A DNA stretch of 64,000 nucleotides, from assembly GCF_009604385.1 (NCBI RefSeq), contig NZ_WEGJ01000004.1:1-64000 (forward strand). Direction: 5' to 3'. The notes below the pieces were generated by a model, which did not search any database, was not told the origin of the DNA, and saw only the letters and a list, made by a program, of their open reading frames with translations. Every line of letters begins with the position of its first letter. The stretch's first letter is position 1. Source of the DNA: Streptomyces smaragdinus. GTDB taxonomy: Bacteria; Actinomycetota; Actinomycetes; Streptomycetales; Streptomycetaceae. Shown in pieces: positions 60,829 to 64,000 of the stretch. A program made the position numbers and the translations under genes.

Positions 60829-61434
60829 CTACAGCCAGCCCTGTTCCTGGGCCAGGCGGATGGCGTCGACGCGGTTGCGGGCGCCGAGTTTGGAGACGAT
60901 CGCGGTCAGGTAGTTGCGTACCGTACCGACCGACAGATAGAGCTTCGGCGCGATCTCCCGGGAGTCCGCCCCCTGCGCGGCGAGGCGTAACACCTCCACC
61001 TCGCGGGGGGTGAGCGGGTTGGTCCGGGCCGACCAGGCGTCCATCGCCAGCTGGGGGTCGATGACCACCTCGCCGCGGGCGACGGCCCGGATCGCGTCGG
61101 CGAGTTCGCTGGGCGGGGAGTGCTTCATCAGAAAGCCCGAGACGCGGCTCTCCAGCGCCCGGCGGAGATTTCCCGGCTGGCCGAAGGTCGTCACGATGAG
61201 GGTGCCGCAGCTCGGGAACTGCTCGTGGATCCCGGCCGCGGCGGTCAGCCCGTCGATGCCGGGCATGTCGATGTCGATCACAGCCACGTCCGGCCGGTGT
61301 TCGGCCACCGCGGGGATGATGTCCTCGCCCCGGTCCACGTCGGCGACCACATGGATGTCGCCTTCGAGGGTGAGCAGGGCGATCAGCGCACCGCGAACCA
61401 TATGCATGTCCTCGGCCAGCACAATCCTGATCAT
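60829..61434 (-). CDS. NarL/LuxR-family response regulator
   Basis: 201 aa. Receiver domain: IRIVLAEDMHMVRGALIALL, phospho-Asp in VAVIDIDMPGIDGLTAAAG and Lys in GFLMKHSPPSEL. LuxR helix-turn-helix: LTPREVEVLRLAAQGADSRE, IAPKLYLSVGTVRNYLTAIV. It probably pairs with the kinase at 58109, from which it is separated by the POT gene and inverted in direction. Start ATG 61434. A TTA codon was not evident. The gap to the POT stop is 11 bp without a hairpin. Confidence 0.9.
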   Translation of the reverse strand: MIRIVLAEDMHMVRGALIALLTLEGDIHVVADVDRGEDIIPAVAEHRPDVAVIDIDMPGIDGLTAAAGIHEQFPSCGTLIVTTFGQPGNLRRALESRVSGFLMKHSPPSELADAIRAVARGEVVIDPQLAMDAWSARTNPLTPREVEVLRLAAQGADSREIAPKLYLSVGTVRNYLTAIVSKLGARNRVDAIRLAQEQGWL

Positions 61435-61577
61435 GGCGTCCCCTTCAGCTGTGGACCAGCCGGCGCCTTGTGCGGGATCGGGGCCGAGACCGAGCGCCCC
61501 ATGGGCAGATTACCTGATTGATAAGAATCGTAGGTGCATTCGAGCTTGGTGCGACCCATGGAAACGATGGTTCGTGC

Positions 61578-62777
61578 ATGGAGTCTGCCACGGGCCCTCT
61601 TCATTATCCGCCGTCACGCCGCGATGCGGTACAACTACCGGATATTTATGCGAAGTTACGGGTCGATGCTCCCGTAACCGATGTCGTGATGCCCAGCGGT
61701 GATCACGCCTATCTGGTGAGCCGCTACGAGGACGTGCGCGCCGTACTCGGCGACGCCCGGTGCAGCCGCGCCGCGACCGTGCTGCCCGAGGCGCCGAAGC
61801 TGACGGCAGTGCCCTTCGACGCGGGCGGGCTGTTCACCATGGACCCGCCGGAGCACACCCGGCTGCGCTCCCTCGTCTCGCGGGCGTTCACGCCGCGCCG
61901 GGTGGCGGAGCTGCGACCGCGGGTCGAGGAGCTGTGCGACGGGCTGCTGGACCGGCTGCCCGCGGACGGCGGGGTGGTCGACCTGATGAGCGCCTTCGCG
62001 TTCCCGCTGCCGGTCACGGTCATCTGCGAGCTGCTCGGGGTGCCCTTCGCGGACCGGGAGCGGTTCCGTGCCTGGTCCGACGCGATCGTGTCGCTGACGG
62101 CGCACACGCCGGCCGAGATGCGGGCCAACAGGCTGGAGCTGGTGGGTTATCTGCGCGAGCTGCTCGCCGAGAAGCGCCGGGCGCCGCGGGAGGATCTGCT
62201 GAGCGCCCTGGTGCAGGTGCACGACGGCTCCGACGCGCTGAGCGAGCACGAGCTCGTGACGATGGCGCTGACCCTGCTGGTCGCCGGGTACGAGACGACC
62301 GGATCGGTGCTCGGCAACGCCGTCTTCACCCTGCTGCGGCATCCCGGCGGCCTGGGGCTCGTACCGGACGACGACGGGGCACTGGGCGCGCTGGTGGAGG
62401 AGCTGCTGCGGATCAACCCCATCGGTGACGGGGGGCCGCTGCGGGTGACGACCGCGCCCGTGGAGGTGGCGGGGACGCGGATCCCGGCCGGCAGCGCGGT
62501 GATCGGGGCGATCTGTTCGGCGAACCGGGACGAGACCGTCTTCCCCGACCCCGCCGTCTTTAGGCCGGACCGCTCGGACGCGGCGCATCTGGCGTTCGGG
62601 CACGGGCCGCACTTCTGTCTGGGCGCCCCGCTGGCCCGCGCCGAGCTGCGGATCGCGCTGTCCGCCCTGGCCCGGCGGTTCCCGTCGCTGCGGCTGGCCG
62701 TGCCGGCCGGGGAGATCCGCATGCACGCGGGGCTGCTGGTGAACCGGCTCGAGGAGCTGCCCGTCGTGTGCGGCTGA
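61578..62777 (+). CDS. Cytochrome P450 with an early TTA codon
   Basis: 399 aa. I-helix LLVAGYETTGSVLGN, ExxR in LVEELLRIN, haem loop AFGHGPHFCLGAPLARAELR with the Cys ligand. It resembles the P450s that oxidise polyketides or peptides in many clusters. The first 40 codons are noticeably AT-richer than the rest and contain a TTA Leu codon near residue 28 (AKLRVDAP), so translation may depend on bldA. The start is ATG 61578; no good SD is visible, and earlier in-frame ATG is absent. It may act on the RiPP product or on the polyketide; position suggests the former. Confidence 0.9.
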   Translation: MESATGPLHYPPSRRDAVQLPDIYAKLRVDAPVTDVVMPSGDHAYLVSRYEDVRAVLGDARCSRAATVLPEAPKLTAVPFDAGGLFTMDPPEHTRLRSLVSRAFTPRRVAELRPRVEELCDGLLDRLPADGGVVDLMSAFAFPLPVTVICELLGVPFADRERFRAWSDAIVSLTAHTPAEMRANRLELVGYLRELLAEKRRAPREDLLSALVQVHDGSDALSEHELVTMALTLLVAGYETTGSVLGNAVFTLLRHPGGLGLVPDDDGALGALVEELLRINPIGDGGPLRVTTAPVEVAGTRIPAGSAVIGAICSANRDETVFPDPAVFRPDRSDAAHLAFGHGPHFCLGAPLARAELRIALSALARRFPSLRLAVPAGEIRMHAGLLVNRLEELPVVCG

Positions 62778-62790
62778 CGCTCGCCGCCCG

Positions 62791-63159
62791 CTACCGCCGT
62801 GTTCCGTCGGCGTTGCGCGGGCCGTAGCCGAAGGCGCGGTCCACCGCGATGTGGGCCAGCCAGCCCAGCCCCGCCACCGTCACCCGGCGGCTGCCGGTCG
62901 CGCCGGCCAGGGTGAGCAGCGCCGCCGGTACGGCCGGGGAGTGCAGCACGTTGTACGGGCGGACCGCGTACACCGGCAGCGTCTCGAACGTGGGGGCGCC
63001 CGCGATCCCGTACAGCAGCGCCACGTCCGGCAGCACCGCCGTCGTCCACAGCACCCGGCTCCGCCGCCCGCCGACCGCCACCCCCGCCGCCAGCGCCGCC
63101 GCGCCCACGAGCCCGCTCAGCGCCCGCCCCGCCGGCGCCCGGTACGTCCAGCCGCTCAC
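62791..63159 (-). CDS. DUF4260-family small membrane protein
   Basis: 122 aa. Hydrophobic stretches ALSGLVGAAALAAGVAVG, VLWTTAVLPDVALLYGIAG and SPAVPAALLTLAGATG. The C-terminal WLAHIAVDRAFGYGPRN is the DUF4260 signature. Function unknown; four membrane passes are likely. Start GTG 63159, overlapping the stop of the hydrolase gene by 4 bp (GTGA). The pair is likely unrelated to the clusters, marking the right boundary. Confidence 0.8.
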   Translation of the reverse strand: MSGWTYRAPAGRALSGLVGAAALAAGVAVGGRRSRVLWTTAVLPDVALLYGIAGAPTFETLPVYAVRPYNVLHSPAVPAALLTLAGATGSRRVTVAGLGWLAHIAVDRAFGYGPRNADGTRR

Positions 63160-63989
63160 CGCGTCACCCCGTCCCGTACCCGCCGCACCCGGGGCCGGGC
63201 CAGCCCCGCGAGGGCACCGGCCACCACCCGCGGCGCGCCGCCGACGCCCAGCGCCCGCAGCGCCGAGCGCAGCAGCACGGCGCGGGTGTACCCGAGATGG
63301 GCGGGCGCCCCGTGCTCGTCGTCCACGGTGATCACCTCGGCCCCGGGCCCCAGCACCCGGGCCTCGTCCGGCGGCACGATGTCGTCGCGGGCCGCCGCCA
63401 CATACGTCACGGGGACGCGCGGCGCGTCCTCCAGCGCCCAGCCGCGCAGCGCCCCCAGCACCTCACCGGGCGGATGCCCCGTGAGCCGGGCGAGCGTGAG
63501 CACCGTGGTGGCCGGCACCCGCGACTGCCACTCCCCGTCGAGGAAGAATCCCCGCAGCGGCGCCCCCACCGTGGCCACCCCGCAAATCCGCGGGTCGTCC
63601 GCGGCGGCCCGCAGCGCCAGATGACCGCCGAAGCTCAGGCACAGCGCATGGGCACGCGTCACGTCCGCCCGCCCGGCGAGACCGTCGAGCAGCGCGGGAA
63701 GCATCCGGTGGGACCCCTCGTCGTACCGCAGGGTGTTCTCCCCCACGCCCGGCATCTCGGTGACCGCCATCGCCACGCCCAGCGCCCCGGCCCGGGCCAG
63801 CACCGGCGCCCACTGCTCCTTCGGGCTGACGATGCCGCCCATCACCACGACCAGCGGTCGCCGCCCGCCGGGGGACAGTCCGGCGGTCCAGGCCGTGAAC
63901 GTGCCCCGGCCCGGCAGTTCGGCCTCGTGCCGTCCGATACCGGCCCGCCGGCCGGGGCCCGTGGTGCGCCAGGCGTCGAAGGAGCGCAC
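63156..63989 (-). CDS. Alpha/beta hydrolase, FrsA/esterase-like (start may lie beyond the window)
   Basis: 277 aa from GTG 63989; the reading frame stays open to the window end (ELSVRSFDAW), so the true start may be outside. GXSXG-type nucleophile as CLSFGGHLALRAA; VVVMGGIVSPKEQWAPVLAR is the oxyanion-hole region; ARDDIVPP holds the Asp and EHGAPAHLG the His. It resembles single-domain esterases of the FrsA group. Substrate unknown. Coupled to the DUF4260 gene by a 4-bp overlap. Confidence 0.82.
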   Translation of the reverse strand: MRSFDAWRTTGPGRRAGIGRHEAELPGRGTFTAWTAGLSPGGRRPLVVVMGGIVSPKEQWAPVLARAGALGVAMAVTEMPGVGENTLRYDEGSHRMLPALLDGLAGRADVTRAHALCLSFGGHLALRAAADDPRICGVATVGAPLRGFFLDGEWQSRVPATTVLTLARLTGHPPGEVLGALRGWALEDAPRVPVTYVAAARDDIVPPDEARVLGPGAEVITVDDEHGAPAHLGYTRAVLLRSALRALGVGGAPRVVAGALAGLARPRVRRVRDGVTR

Positions 63990-64000
63990 CGACAGCTCGT

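Overview
The window is high-GC DNA with actinomycete habits: frequent GTG starts, stop/start overlaps of the GTGA, ATGA and TGATG kind, strong GGAGG ribosome sites and long GC-rich hairpin terminators. It is almost certainly from a Streptomyces or close relative. Nearly all of it is one large biosynthetic gene cluster, plus a second, RiPP-like locus on its right. I see no rRNA, tRNA, CRISPR array or insertion sequence.

Left part (1-6120, minus strand): a methyl-donor operon. It holds a cyclase-like/3-hydroxyisobutyrate-dehydrogenase-like fusion, an SCP2 protein, MetK, a PfkB (adenosine-kinase-like) kinase and MetH, which runs off the left end. Tailoring region (6349-38656): a glycosyltransferase, a flavin halogenase, two LLM flavin oxidoreductases, an NmrA reductase, four FAD monooxygenases, two P450s, two O-methyltransferases and one further methyltransferase, an asparagine-synthetase-like amidotransferase, an SGNH hydrolase, two TenA-fold proteins lacking the thiaminase cysteine, and three SDRs. 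Export and resistance candidates are a DrrAB-type ABC pair, an MMPL pump and a CPA2 antiporter. A PadR regulator and a secreted beta-helix protein are also here.

Core (38783-50589): an acetyl-CoA carboxylase set (AccC, BCCP, fused AccD-AccA) supplies malonyl-CoA. The type II polyketide synthase has KS-alpha, CLF and ACP, two ketoreductase-like SDRs, an SRPBCC aromatase, several small cyclase/monooxygenase-fold proteins, two DUF1772 (anthrone-oxygenase-like) membrane proteins and a CurC/WhiE-ORFII-like cupin. The KS-neighbouring cupin, many ferredoxin-fold cyclases, halogenase, amidotransferase and multiple flavin oxygenases resemble the xantholipin/lysolipin group of chlorinated pentangular polyphenols (polycyclic xanthones). 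This one has a glycosyltransferase as an extra. The product class is inferred; the exact compound cannot be read from the sequence.

Right part (50724-64000): a divergent pair of an aldehyde-dehydrogenase-like protein with a displaced cysteine and an unrecognised protein with ATP-grasp-like features; a SARP activator and a type II thioesterase; then a RiPP-type module. That module has a small peptide with a nitrile-hydratase-like leader and a Cys-x-x-Cys core, a fused ThiF-like/YcaO cyclodehydratase, a DesK-type kinase, a POT-family transporter, a NarL-type regulator and a P450 with a TTA codon. The window ends with a DUF4260 membrane protein and an alpha/beta hydrolase.

Regulation: at least six intergenic regions, and possibly eight, carry TCGAG-type heptamers repeated every 11 bp, the layout expected of SARP operators. 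They lie upstream of most polyketide operons. This suggests that the single SARP at 53524-54357 drives the polyketide cluster as a regulon.
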